Source of the DNA: Chthonobacter rhizosphaerae
GTDB taxonomy: Bacteria > Pseudomonadota > Alphaproteobacteria > Rhizobiales > Pleomorphomonadaceae
Assembly: GCF_013839525.1 (NCBI RefSeq)
Contig: NZ_JACDIS010000007.1
Location: forward strand, 186,001 to 250,000
Length of the DNA: 64,000 nt
Reading direction: 5' to 3'
Positions 53,817 to 63,339 of the stretch are shown one piece after another; the stretch's first letter is position 1, and each line of letters starts with the position of its first letter. The notes under the pieces are model-generated. The model had not been told where the DNA came from and made no database searches. It was given only the letters and a program-made list of their open reading frames with translations. The position numbers and the translations under genes are program-made.

Positions 53817-54751
53817 CCCGCATGGCGGCCTCGTCCCAGACCGCCGACGCCCCGCTCCTCACGCCGTCCATGACGGCGAGCGCCCGTTCGCTCGCCGCCT
53901 CCCTGCCCGAGCTCCTGGTGGAGGCCCAGCAGGTCGCCAACACGGTGGCGTCCGGCTGGCACGGCCGGCGGCGCGCCGGCTTCGGCGAGGACTTCTGGCA
54001 GTTCAGGCCCTTCCAGTTCGGCGAACCGGCCCGCCGGATCGACTGGCGCCGCTCCGCCCGGGACGAGGGCCACCTCTACGTCCGCGAGCAGGAGCTGGAG
54101 AACGCCCACACGGTCTGGCTCTGGGCCGACCTGTCCGCCTCCATGCGCTACCGCTCGCAGCTGGCGGCCGGCACCAAGCGCGACCGCGCGGTGGTGCTGA
54201 TGATCGCCCTCGCCGAACTGCTCGCCCGCTCCGGCGAGCGCATCGGCCTCCTCGGTCACGGCCGGCCGATCGCCAGCCGCTCCGCCGCCGAACGGCTCGC
54301 CATGACGCTGAGCCACCTGGACGACGACGCGGCGCGGCCGGGAACCGGCGCGGTCCGCCGCTTCCACGAGGTCGTGCTGTTCGGCGACCTGCTCGACTCC
54401 CCCGACGAGATCTCCGCCGAGCTGGCGCGCCTCTCCGGCGCCGGCGCCCGGGTGCACCTCATCCAGGTGATGGACCCGATCGAGGAGACGTTCCCGTTCA
54501 CCGGCCGCACCGAGTTCCTGGACCCGGAGACCGGCGGACGACTCACCGCCGGCCGCGCCGAGGCCTGGCGCCGGGGCTACCTGGAGGCGCTCGCCCGCCA
54601 GCGCGACGCCCTGACGGCGGCCACGCGCCGGCCCGGCTGGAGCTTCCTCATCCACCACACGGACAAGCCGCCCGCGGAGGTGCTGCTCACCCTCCACGGC
54701 CGGCTCGCCGCCGGCATGGCGCACGCGGGCGTCGCGGGAGGCGCCTCATGA
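53813..54751 (+). CDS. DUF58 protein (vWA-like), partner of the MoxR ATPase
   Basis: A 312-residue protein with a DUF58 domain: GRRRAGFGEDFWQFRPFQFGEPARRIDWRRSAR and the MIDAS-like DLSASMRYRSQ. Starts with GTG at 53813, overlapping the MoxR stop, and ends by overlapping the next start (ATGA). DUF58 proteins typically follow MoxR genes and bind metal through the vWA-type site. Confidence 0.92.
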
Positions 54752-57573
54752 TGGGCCTTCCGCTCAGCTTCGCGGCGCCCTGGGTGCTCGCCGGCCTCCT
54801 GGCTCTTCCGGTGCTCTGGTGGCTCCTGCGCGTGACCCCGCCGCGCCCGAGCCTCGTCACCTTCCCGCCTCTCCGGCTCCTGCGCGACGTGCGCGTGGAA
54901 GAGGAGACGCCCGCGCGCACGCCCTGGTGGCTCACGCTTCTCCGCCTCCTTCTCGCCGCCCTGGTGATCTTCGCCCTCGCCGGGCCGACCTTCCGACCGG
55001 CCGCCGACCGGCTGACCGGCACCGGCCCGGTCTGGCTCCTGGTCGACAACGGCTATTCCGCCGGCCCCGACTGGGAGGCGCGCCGCGCCACCGCCGAGAG
55101 CGTGATCACCAATGCCGCCGACGCGGACCGCCCGGTGCTCGTGGTCGGCACGGCGGACGGCCTTTCCCGCGAGATCGGCGCCGCCAACCCCGGCGACGCC
55201 CGCTCGAGGCTCGCGGCCCTGTCGCCGCGCGGCTGGTCGCCGGACCACGGCGCTCTCACGCCGGCGCTCACCCGGGCCGCCGAAGTAGCGGCGCCCGGCG
55301 ACGTGGTCTGGATCGCCGAGCCGGTGGACGACGGCTCCGGCGCCGCCTTCGCGGCCACGCTCCGCGACCTCGCCCCCGGCGCGGCGCTCACGGTCGCCGG
55401 CGCCGACTCCCCGCCGCCCGTCGCCACCGTGACGGTCGCCCACGACGCCGAGGGCATCGCCGCCACGGTCAAGCGCATCGATGCGGCGGCGACCGCCGGC
55501 GGCTCCGTCCGGGCGGTGGATCGTCGCGGCACCCTGCTCGACGAACAGCCGTTCGCCTTCGAGGGCGACGCCCTGGAGGCGACCGTCGGCTTCCGCCTGC
55601 CGCTCGAACTGCGCAACGAGATCGCCCGCATCGAGGTGGTCGGTGGCGACAGCGCCGCCGGCGTCCAGCTGCTCGACGACCGCTGGCGGCGGCGCACCGT
55701 GGGCCTCATCTCCGGCGCCACCGCCGACCGCGCCCAGCCGCTCCTGTCGCCGACCTACTACCTGACCCGCGCCCTCTCTCCCTTCGCGGACATCCGGGAG
55801 CCGCGCTCGCCGGCGGTGGACGCGGCCGTGAAGGCCTACGTCGAGGAAGGCATCGCCGCCATCGTGATGGCCGACGTGGGCACGCTCACCGGCGAGACCG
55901 CCACGGCGGTGGAGACCTTCGTGGAGAACGGCGGCGTCCTCATCCGCTTCGCCGGCCCGCGCCTCGCCGCCGGCGAGGACGAGCTGGTGCCCGTTCCGCT
56001 CCGGCGCGGCGGCCGCACCCTCGGCGGCTCCCTCTCCTGGGAGGAGCCGCAGGCCCTGGCGGCCTTCTCCGAGACGGGCCCGTTCTCCGACGTGGCGGTG
56101 CCGGGCGACGTGTCGGTGGAGCGTCAGGTGCTCGCCGAGCCCTCGCCCGACCTCGACGCCAGCACCTGGGCGACGCTCGCCGACGGCACGCCGCTGGTCA
56201 CCGCCCGGGCGGTCGGCGCCGGCTGGCTCGTGCTCTTCCACGTGACGGCCGACACCACCTGGTCGAACCTTCCGATCTCCGGCGCATTCGTCGAGATGCT
56301 TCGCCGCACCGTCGCCCTCGGGCAGGCGGGCGGCGTGGTGACGGGCGAGCGCACCGTCACCACCGAGGCGCTCCTCGCGCCTCTGTCGGTGCTCGACGGC
56401 CGCGGCCGCCTCACCTCGCCGCCGTCCGACGTGCGCGGCATCCCGTCCACCGCCTTCGGGTCGGTGACGGCGAGCCGCGAGACGCCGCCCGGCCTCTACG
56501 GCACCGACGACGCCTTCCGAGCGGTGAACCTGATGCGCCCCGATACGCCCTTTGCTCGTCTCGACCTGTCCGGACTGACCGGCGCCACCCGGGCGCCGCT
56601 CTCCACCGACACCGGCGTGCCGCTGGAGCCCTGGCTCTTCTCGCTGGCCTTCCTGCTCCTCGTGGTGGACGCCATCGCGGTGCTGGTCCTCGTCGGCGGC
56701 ATCGGGGCGCTGCTCCGGCGCAGGCCGGCCGCCGCGGCCGCCTTCGCTCTCGCGGTGGGCCTGTCGGCGGTCGCGCCCCAGGATGCCCGCGCCCAGGGGC
56801 TCGCCCCGGAGGACCAAGCGATCGTGGACGCGGTGTCGGTCACCCGCCTCGCCTACATCCGCACCGGCGACAGCGAGGTGGACGAGACGAGCAGGCTCGG
56901 CCTCTGGGCCCTCACCCGCTTCCTCGCCGCCCGCACGGCCCTCGAGGGCGGCGAGCCGGTGGGTCTCGACCCGGAGAAGGACGAGCTCAGCTTCTTCCCG
57001 CTGATCTACTGGCCGATCGACACGTCCACCCTGCCGCCGACGCCCGCCGCCATGGCGCGGATCGACGCCTTCATGAAGACCGGCGGCACCGTGCTCTTCG
57101 ACACGCGCGACCAGTTCTCCAATCTCCAGGGCGGGTCGACCCCCTCCTCCGAACGCCTGCGGGACATGCTCTCCACGCTCGACGTGCCGGCGCTCGAACC
57201 CGTGCCGCCCGACCACGTGCTGACCAAGGCCTTCTACCTGATGACCGATTTCCCGGGCCGCTACGTGGGCAGTCCCCTGTGGGTGGAGGCGTCCGCGTCG
57301 GCCGAGGCGGAAGCCGCGGCCGAGGGCGGCGACATCCGGCCGGTGCGGACCGGCGACGGCGTGTCGCCCATCCTGATCACCGGCAACGACTTCGCCGGCG
57401 CCTGGGCGGCCGACGATGCCGGCCAGTTCCTCTACCCGGTGGTGCCGGGCGAACCCCGCCAGCGCGAGTTCGCGCTGCGGGCCGGGGTCAACATCGTCAT
57501 GTACAGCCTGACGGGCAACTACAAGGCCGATCAGGTCCACGTCCCGGCCCTCCTCGAGCGGCTCGGCCAGTAG
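54748..57573 (+). CDS. BatA-like membrane protein with DUF4159 domain
   Basis: A 941-residue protein. The N-terminus is a BatA-type double membrane helix (FAAPWVLAGLLALPVLWWLLRVTPPRPSLVTFPPL), followed by a vWA-like region, a central domain with IGAANPGDARSRL..., transmembrane helices around 630-670, and a C-terminal DUF4159 region (LAYIRTGDSEVDETSRLGLWALTRFL, FPLIYWPIDTSTLPPTP). It is the third gene of the MoxR operon. Role unknown; location and topology suggest an envelope function. Confidence 0.88.
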   Translation: MMGLPLSFAAPWVLAGLLALPVLWWLLRVTPPRPSLVTFPPLRLLRDVRVEEETPARTPWWLTLLRLLLAALVIFALAGPTFRPAADRLTGTGPVWLLVDNGYSAGPDWEARRATAESVITNAADADRPVLVVGTADGLSREIGAANPGDARSRLAALSPRGWSPDHGALTPALTRAAEVAAPGDVVWIAEPVDDGSGAAFAATLRDLAPGAALTVAGADSPPPVATVTVAHDAEGIAATVKRIDAAATAGGSVRAVDRRGTLLDEQPFAFEGDALEATVGFRLPLELRNEIARIEVVGGDSAAGVQLLDDRWRRRTVGLISGATADRAQPLLSPTYYLTRALSPFADIREPRSPAVDAAVKAYVEEGIAAIVMADVGTLTGETATAVETFVENGGVLIRFAGPRLAAGEDELVPVPLRRGGRTLGGSLSWEEPQALAAFSETGPFSDVAVPGDVSVERQVLAEPSPDLDASTWATLADGTPLVTARAVGAGWLVLFHVTADTTWSNLPISGAFVEMLRRTVALGQAGGVVTGERTVTTEALLAPLSVLDGRGRLTSPPSDVRGIPSTAFGSVTASRETPPGLYGTDDAFRAVNLMRPDTPFARLDLSGLTGATRAPLSTDTGVPLEPWLFSLAFLLLVVDAIAVLVLVGGIGALLRRRPAAAAAFALAVGLSAVAPQDARAQGLAPEDQAIVDAVSVTRLAYIRTGDSEVDETSRLGLWALTRFLAARTALEGGEPVGLDPEKDELSFFPLIYWPIDTSTLPPTPAAMARIDAFMKTGGTVLFDTRDQFSNLQGGSTPSSERLRDMLSTLDVPALEPVPPDHVLTKAFYLMTDFPGRYVGSPLWVEASASAEAEAAAEGGDIRPVRTGDGVSPILITGNDFAGAWAADDAGQFLYPVVPGEPRQREFALRAGVNIVMYSLTGNYKADQVHVPALLERLGQ

Positions 57574-57597
57574 TCGGACACATAGGAACACGCGCCC

Positions 57598-59673
57598 TTG
57601 GCCTGGTCCCTCGCCTTCGATCCCTTCCTGCCCTGGTGGGCGCTGGCCGTGCTCGGCCTGATCGCCCTCGGGCTCGTCGCCTTCGGCGCGGTCCGGCGGA
57701 TCCGCGGCGCGCTGCTGCGCGGCCTCGTCTTCCTCGCTCTCCTCGCCGCTCTCGCCGATCCGTCCCTGGTGCGCGAGGAACGGGCGCCGCTCGAAAGCGT
57801 GGTCGCCGTGGTGGCGGACCGGTCCGCGTCCCAGGACGTGGAGACGCGTCGGGAGGACACGGACGCCGCGGTGGCGGCCGTCACCGACCGGCTCCGCCGC
57901 CTGCCGGGCCTCGACGTGCGCGTGGTCGAGACCCAGCCGACCTCCGGCGACGGCACCACGCTGTTCACCGACGTCTCCCGCGCCCTCGCCGACGTTCCGC
58001 CAGACCGGGTGGCCGGCATCATCGCGGTCACGGACGGCGAGGTGCACGACGTGCCGGAGGACCGGGCGAAGCTCGGGTTCGACGCCCCGGTCCACGCGTT
58101 GATCACCGGCCACACGGACGAGATCGACCGGCGCATGGCGCTCGTCTCCGCCCCGAAGTTCGGCCTCGTGGACAGCACCCAGACCCTCCGCGTCCGCATC
58201 GACGACCAGGGCGCCGGCGCCGGCACCCGCCCGCCCGCCACCGTCGTGATCAAGCGCGACGGCGAGGAACTCGCCCGCCAGCAGGTGGCGCCCGGCGCGG
58301 AATTCTCGGTGGACGTGGAGATCGCCCATGGCGGCCCGAACATCTTCGAGATCGAGACGCCGGTCATCGAGAGCGAGCTCTCACCGATCAACAACAAGGC
58401 CGTCGCCGTGGTGGAAGGCATCCGGGAGAACCTCCGGGTGCTCCTCGTGTCCGGCGAGCCGCATGCCGGCGAGCGCACCTGGCGCAACCTCCTGAAGTCG
58501 GACGCCTCGGTGGACCTCGTCCACTTCACCATCCTGCGCCCGCCGGAGAAGCAGGACGGCACGCCCATCAACGAACTCTCGCTGATCGCCTTCCCGACCC
58601 GAGAGCTGTTCGCCACCAAGATCGACGAGTTCGACCTCATCATCTTCGACCGCTACCAGCGGCGCGGCGTGCTGCCGCTCATCTATTTCGACAACATCGC
58701 CCGCTACGTGTCGGAGGGCGGCGCGGTGCTGATCGCCGCCGGTCCGGACGGCGAAAGCAACGACAGCGTCTACGACACGCCGCTCGCCCCCACCCTGCCG
58801 GCTCGCCCCACCGGCACCACGGTGGAACTGCCCTTCAAGGCCGACGTCACCGACATCGGCGAGCGCCATCCGGTCACCCGCGACCTGCCCGGGTCGGAGG
58901 CCTCTCCCCCCGCCTGGTCGCGCTGGTTCCGGCTGATCGACGCGGTCGCCGAGCGCGGCGAGACCATCATGAACGGGCCGGACGACAAGCCGCTGCTCGT
59001 CCTCTCCCGCGAGGGCGAGGGCCGCGTCGCCATGCTCCTGTCGGATCAGGTCTGGCTCTGGGCGCGCAACTTCGAAGGCGGCGGCCCCCACGTGCCGCTC
59101 CTGCGCCGGCTCGCCCATTGGCTTATGAAGGAACCGGACCTGGAGGAGGAGACGCTGCGCCTGCGCGCGGAGGCCGGCGACCTGATCGTGGAGCGCCAAA
59201 CCCTGGAGGACGCCGTCGCGCCGGTCCGGGTGACCATGCCCAACGGCGAGGTCCGCGAAACGCCGCTGACCGAGGCCGAGCCCGGCCTCTTCCGCGCCGC
59301 CATCGACGAGGCGCCGTTCGGCCTCTATCAGGCGACCGACGGCGAGCGCACCGCCCTCGCCCACGTCGGGCCGACGGATCCTAAGGAATACCGCTCGCTC
59401 CTCTCCACCACCGCCCTCCTGGAGCCGATCGCCGAGGCGACCGGCGGCACGGTGCAGCGGCTGAAGGAGGGCGCCGGCGACGACCCCGCCATCCCGCGCG
59501 TGGTGCCCCAGCGCGGCGGCAGCACGTTCGGCGGCGCCGGCTGGCTCGGCCTCGACATGACCGACGCCTACGAGGTCACCGGCATCGAGCGCACCCGGCT
59601 GTTCGCCGGCTTCATCGGGCTCGCCCTCTTCCTGGCCGCCCTCGGCACCACCTGGTGGCGCGAAGGCCGCTGA
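57598..59673 (+). CDS. Membrane protein of the MoxR operon, glutamine-amidotransferase-like fold
   Basis: A 691-residue protein with two N-terminal transmembrane helices, a vWA-like segment (VVAVVADRSASQDV), a class-I amidotransferase-like segment (FDLIIFDRYQRRGVLPLIYFDNIARYVSEGGAVLIAAGPDG) and one C-terminal helix. No catalytic Cys is visible, so enzymatic activity is doubtful. TTG start 24 bp after the previous gene; no ATG gives a full N-terminal helix. Confidence 0.82.
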   Translation: MAWSLAFDPFLPWWALAVLGLIALGLVAFGAVRRIRGALLRGLVFLALLAALADPSLVREERAPLESVVAVVADRSASQDVETRREDTDAAVAAVTDRLRRLPGLDVRVVETQPTSGDGTTLFTDVSRALADVPPDRVAGIIAVTDGEVHDVPEDRAKLGFDAPVHALITGHTDEIDRRMALVSAPKFGLVDSTQTLRVRIDDQGAGAGTRPPATVVIKRDGEELARQQVAPGAEFSVDVEIAHGGPNIFEIETPVIESELSPINNKAVAVVEGIRENLRVLLVSGEPHAGERTWRNLLKSDASVDLVHFTILRPPEKQDGTPINELSLIAFPTRELFATKIDEFDLIIFDRYQRRGVLPLIYFDNIARYVSEGGAVLIAAGPDGESNDSVYDTPLAPTLPARPTGTTVELPFKADVTDIGERHPVTRDLPGSEASPPAWSRWFRLIDAVAERGETIMNGPDDKPLLVLSREGEGRVAMLLSDQVWLWARNFEGGGPHVPLLRRLAHWLMKEPDLEEETLRLRAEAGDLIVERQTLEDAVAPVRVTMPNGEVRETPLTEAEPGLFRAAIDEAPFGLYQATDGERTALAHVGPTDPKEYRSLLSTTALLEPIAEATGGTVQRLKEGAGDDPAIPRVVPQRGGSTFGGAGWLGLDMTDAYEVTGIERTRLFAGFIGLALFLAALGTTWWREGR

Positions 59674-59691
59674 CCGGATCGGGACCGGTCG

Positions 59692-60243
59692 TCAGGCGCC
59701 GCCTCGGGCCTTCCCGTGAAGGCCCTCGCTGGCGCCTGCAACCAGTTCGGCGATGAGCAGCCGGGCGGGGTCCACCGGCCCCGGCATCTCCACCGCGCCG
59801 GGCGGAACGACCCGGAAGCCGAACGGCCAATAGTAGGACAGGTCGCCGACCAGAAGCACCAGCCGGTGCCCGGCGACCCGCGCCGCCTCCATGGAGCGGC
59901 GCATCAGCGTCTTGCCGACGCCGAGGTTCTTCAACTCCGGCCGCACGCAGAGCGGTCCGAGCAGAAGCGCCGGCGTCTCGCCGATCCGGATCGGCGTCAG
60001 GCGCACCGCCCCGACCAGATCCTCGCCCTTGAAGGCCACCAGGCTGAAGTCCGGGTCGTGCGGCACGCCTTCGCGCAGCCGGAAAGCCGTGCGGGCGAAG
60101 CGCCCCGGACCGAACACGGCCGCATGGAGACCCTCCACGGCGTCCGCGTCCGCCGAGCGTTCCGGGCGGATCACGAGGGAATTCAGGAAGGCGTTGACGG
60201 GCAGCGGCTGGGCGGGCAGATCGGCAGGCATGGTCGCGGTCAT
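59692..60243 (-). CDS. GNAT-family N-acetyltransferase
   Basis: A 183-residue acetyltransferase: IRPERSADADAVEGLHAAVFGPGRFARTAFRL, and the acetyl-CoA motif LGPLCVRPELKNLGVGKTLMRRSMEAARVAGHRLVLLVGD. Belongs to the YhbS-like subgroup. The substrate is unknown. It converges with the MoxR operon. Confidence 0.88.
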   Translation of the reverse strand: MTATMPADLPAQPLPVNAFLNSLVIRPERSADADAVEGLHAAVFGPGRFARTAFRLREGVPHDPDFSLVAFKGEDLVGAVRLTPIRIGETPALLLGPLCVRPELKNLGVGKTLMRRSMEAARVAGHRLVLLVGDLSYYWPFGFRVVPPGAVEMPGPVDPARLLIAELVAGASEGLHGKARGGA

Positions 60244-60513
60244 GAGGCGGCTCGACGGTGGTCTGTGGCGAACGGGCAATCCCCCGCGCCACCCGCCCGT
60301 CGCCGCCGCGGACCGGCGGTCAGGCGAAGCGGACAGTGCGCGCGGCGGCACGGCGGCTGAAGGCCGCTTCCGTCCGTCGTCGTCGCAGGTCCGCGCGAAG
60401 AGCCATGGCGTGTCGCTCTGAAAGCCGAAGCGGCCCATGGGGGCCGCCCGGAAAGAGGCTCGCGTTTAGCACGCGGCAAAGGTCGCGGCAAGGCGGCCGG
60501 AGGCGCCGCCGGC

Positions 60514-60990
60514 TCACCACAGGTGGGACGGCTCCGCCAGGCCGAGATATTCTTCGACCCGCCGCCGCGATCCGGTGGACGTCTCCGCCGGCAGGTCGGC
60601 CAGCGGGAAGAAGCGCGCCTCCAGGATCTCGCGGTTCGGCACGAAGGCGGACGGCTGGCGCCACTCCGCCACGTGGTAGACGGCCACGTGGTCGCGGCCC
60701 GCCATGGCCTTGTTGAAGTAGACGCCCATCAGGCGGAACGGCCCGAGCGCTTCGATACCGGCCTCCTCAGCGAGTTCGCGCGCCACCGCTTCGGCCGCCG
60801 TCTCGCCCGGGTCCACCGCCCCGCCCGGCAGGTGCCAGCCCGGCACGTAGGAATGGCGGACCAGGAGCACGCCTCCGTTCGCGTCCGTCACGAAACCGCG
60901 GATCCCGAACGTCACCCCCTTGGTGACCCGAAGCACCAGCGACTGCACACGTCTTAGGCTGGGTTCGAGGCTGGCGGGGACTGGAGACAT
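60514..60990 (-). CDS. Nudix hydrolase
   Basis: A 158-residue hydrolase with the canonical Nudix box GGAVDPGETAAEAVARELAEEAGI. The N-terminus (RGFVTDANGGVLLVRHSYVPGWHLPGG) is of the MutT-like/ADP-sugar type. Start at 60990 has GAGG seven bases upstream. Substrate unknown. Confidence 0.9.
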   Translation of the reverse strand: MSPVPASLEPSLRRVQSLVLRVTKGVTFGIRGFVTDANGGVLLVRHSYVPGWHLPGGAVDPGETAAEAVARELAEEAGIEALGPFRLMGVYFNKAMAGRDHVAVYHVAEWRQPSAFVPNREILEARFFPLADLPAETSTGSRRRVEEYLGLAEPSHLW

Positions 60991-61599
60991 GGGCACCTCA
61001 AGGCTTTCAGTAGGTTCTGATTAAAAACCGGTCAGAATGATCATGCGGTAGGCGCAGATCAGCCCCGCTCGCGGGCACGTGGCGACTGACGGCTCAGGAT
61101 GCTATTTCTACGGAGCGCGGACGACTGTTTTGTGGCGCGTCCGTTCATCCACACAAGCATCAACACCACACGCAAGGTCATCATGTTTAGCCTGTTCAGC
61201 CGTCGCGGCAACCGGTCCCCGCGTTTCCAGTGGGCGCCCGCCGTGGACGTGACCAACCCCCGCATCGTCGCAACGCTCCTCGCCCTGTCCGCTCGCTGAC
61301 GCGAATCCCGCCCGCTGACGGGCATGCTCCGGCGCATGCTCGCGGGGCCGGGCCCCTCTCCTTCCACGATGCGGCGTCCAAGACGCGGGCGGTGGCCGCC
61401 GGACCAGGCAGGTCGGCGGGAGCCACCGCCTCCCCGTAGGCTCCGCCGTTCGGGTCCACCCGGGCCCGAGCACCGATCCGAACCGCGGGACGGATCCGAC
61501 CGCGGACACTCGGTCGGCCGGGTCCGGATCGACCTCACGTCCGCGACGGCACCCATGTCGGGCTTGCCGCACCGGGCGTGGTTTTGTAGGGCTCGGGGC
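60991..61599. other. Long intergenic region with one possible small gene
   Basis: About 610 bp between the divergent Nudix gene and the phosphoesterase. It contains an AT-rich stretch (about 61,010-61,050) that may be a promoter and the 38-residue frame listed separately. The rest (61,300-61,599) has no credible gene. Confidence 0.45.
61183..61299 (+). CDS. Possible small protein (38 aa)
   Basis: ATG at 61183 with AAGG six bases upstream opens a 38-residue frame (MFSLFSRRGNRSPRF, then QWAPAVDVTNPRIVATLLALSAR) with codon use like its neighbours. No homologue comes to mind. It may be real or chance. Confidence 0.3.
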   Translation: MFSLFSRRGNRSPRFQWAPAVDVTNPRIVATLLALSAR

Positions 61600-62499
61600 A
61601 TGTTCCGTCTCGCCCACCTGTCCGACCCGCACATCGGGCCGCTTCCCGCCGCCTCGGTCGCCGACCTCGCGTCGAAGCGGCTCCTCGGCTACATCAACTG
61701 GCATCGCAACCGCGCTGTCGCCATGCGGGGCGACCTCCTCAGCCGCCTCGTGGACGCCGTGAAGGCGGAAGCGCCGGACCATGTGGCCGTGACCGGCGAC
61801 CTGGTGAACATCGCGCTGCCGGCCGAGCTGGAACCCGCCACCCGCTTTCTCCAGTCCATCGGGCACGGCAGCGACGTCTCGGTCGTGCCGGGCAACCACG
61901 ACGCCTATGTTCCCGGCGCGCTGATGAAGGCGACCGAAGCCTGGCGGGCCTACATGCAGGGCGACGGCGACCCGGGTGCGCCCAACTGGCCCTTCGTGCG
62001 CAAGCGCGGCGAGGTGGCGCTCGTCGGCGTCTCCACAGCCCGGGCGTCCGGCCCCTTCATGGCGACCGGCCACGTGTCCGTCCCCCAGGCGACGCTGCTC
62101 GCCGAGCGGCTGGAGGCGCTCGGCCGGGAAGGCTTCTGCCGGGTGGTTCTCATCCACCATCCGCCGATCCGTGGCTCCACGGACTGGCACAAACGCCTCA
62201 TCGGCGGCAGCCGCGTGCGCGCGGCCGTCCGTCAGAGCGGGGCCGAACTCGTCCTGCACGGCCACACCCATCTCGCCACGCGCATGGAGATCGAGGGGCC
62301 GCGCGGCCCGGTGCCGGTCATCGGCGTGCCGTCCGCCAGCCAGGAGCCGGGCGGCCCGAAGCCCGGGTCGGGCTACAACCTGTTCGAGATCGAGCGGCGG
62401 AACGCCGGCTGGCGCATCGGCCTTCGCGAGCATCGGGTGCTGAGGCCCGGCGGCGACTTCGTGGAGATCGGCGGCGGCCGGTGGGACATCGCCGCCTGA
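61600..62499 (+). CDS. Calcineurin-like metallophosphoesterase
   Basis: A 299-residue phosphoesterase with motif I LAHLSDPHIGP, motif II VAVTGDLVN, motif III VVPGNHDAYVP, motif IV VVLIHHPPI and motif V VLHGHTH. These bind the two metal ions. Similar proteins act on nucleotides, sugars or lipids; the substrate is not identified. Start at 61600 (MFRLAHLSDPHIG) is the family beginning. Confidence 0.92.
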   Translation: MFRLAHLSDPHIGPLPAASVADLASKRLLGYINWHRNRAVAMRGDLLSRLVDAVKAEAPDHVAVTGDLVNIALPAELEPATRFLQSIGHGSDVSVVPGNHDAYVPGALMKATEAWRAYMQGDGDPGAPNWPFVRKRGEVALVGVSTARASGPFMATGHVSVPQATLLAERLEALGREGFCRVVLIHHPPIRGSTDWHKRLIGGSRVRAAVRQSGAELVLHGHTHLATRMEIEGPRGPVPVIGVPSASQEPGGPKPGSGYNLFEIERRNAGWRIGLREHRVLRPGGDFVEIGGGRWDIAA

Positions 62500-62527
62500 C
62501 CGCCTCCTTGCCCGGCCGGACCTCTCG

Positions 62528-63142
62528 TCAGGTGAGGAACCACGCGTAGGCGAACAGCGCCGCCACGCCGGCCGCAAGGCCGAACAGGAACGCGATCAGC
62601 GCCCAGATCAGCGTCGACCCGCCGGATCGGGCGCCGTCCGGCGCCTGCTCCCGCGGCCGGACCGTCAGGTCGGGACGGGTCGCCGACGCCATGGCGGCCG
62701 CGCCCATCTTGCGCAGCAGGAAGTCGCTCTCCAGCGCCCGCTCGCGCTCCACCACGCGCTCGGCGATATAGTCGGTCACGCTGTCCGCCATCGCCTGCGG
62801 GTCGCCCGTCTCGACCAGCACCACCCGCCCGAGACGGGTGTCCTTCAGGAGGCGATAGGTCCGGCGGTCGCGGCCGATCACCACGTGGGTGGTCGGGTCG
62901 ATCCAGAAGCGGGGCGGTTGCCCGGCGTCCAGGCGGCAGATGAAATAGCCGTCGTCCGCCGGAATGTCGGCGAACACGCCGGCCAACTCCTCGGCCAGCA
63001 TGCCGAGCCGGGCCTTCTCCGCATCGTGAAGGTCCGCCACCGCGTCGAGGCGCTCCGTGTCGGCGATGCGGACGCGGCGGATCGCATCGGTCAGCTTGCG
63101 CACGTTCGGCGCCGAGGTGCTATTGCCGAGCTGGTCGCTCAT
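62528..63142 (-). CDS. Tail-anchored protein of unknown function
   Basis: A 204-residue protein. Residues 1-140 appear soluble with a coiled section around 20-60, and the segment FWIDPTTHVVIGRDRRTYRLLKDTRLGRVVLVET is distinctive. A single transmembrane helix at about 180-202 forms a C-terminal anchor. I do not recognise a function. The gene stands between the phosphoesterase (convergent) and the FadR-type regulator. Confidence 0.8.
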   Translation of the reverse strand: MSDQLGNSTSAPNVRKLTDAIRRVRIADTERLDAVADLHDAEKARLGMLAEELAGVFADIPADDGYFICRLDAGQPPRFWIDPTTHVVIGRDRRTYRLLKDTRLGRVVLVETGDPQAMADSVTDYIAERVVERERALESDFLLRKMGAAAMASATRPDLTVRPREQAPDGARSGGSTLIWALIAFLFGLAAGVAALFAYAWFLT

Positions 63143-63339
63143 GGCCCGTCTCCCGATCTGGCCACCTGGTTCTGGCCTGTCGGCCGTCGTTCCCCCGTGG
63201 TCCGGCGGCGGCGAGCCGCGCCGGGACAGGAAGGCGCGCGGCCATCGTCCGCCAGCAGTAAACCAAAGCTTAACGGATCGCTTCGGCTTTTTTAAGTCGC
63301 CGAACGAGGGGGCCCGCCACGGGCGCGCAGGTCGGCCGG

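Noticed and set aside
54577-58329. 1250-residue frame on the minus strand opposite the DUF4159 and membrane-protein genes
   Set aside because: It has low-complexity Gly/Arg/Glu composition, no motifs, and overlaps well-supported genes.
54819-59384. 1521-residue frame shifted over the MoxR-operon membrane genes
   Set aside because: Arg/Pro/Ala-rich shadow in another frame of real genes.
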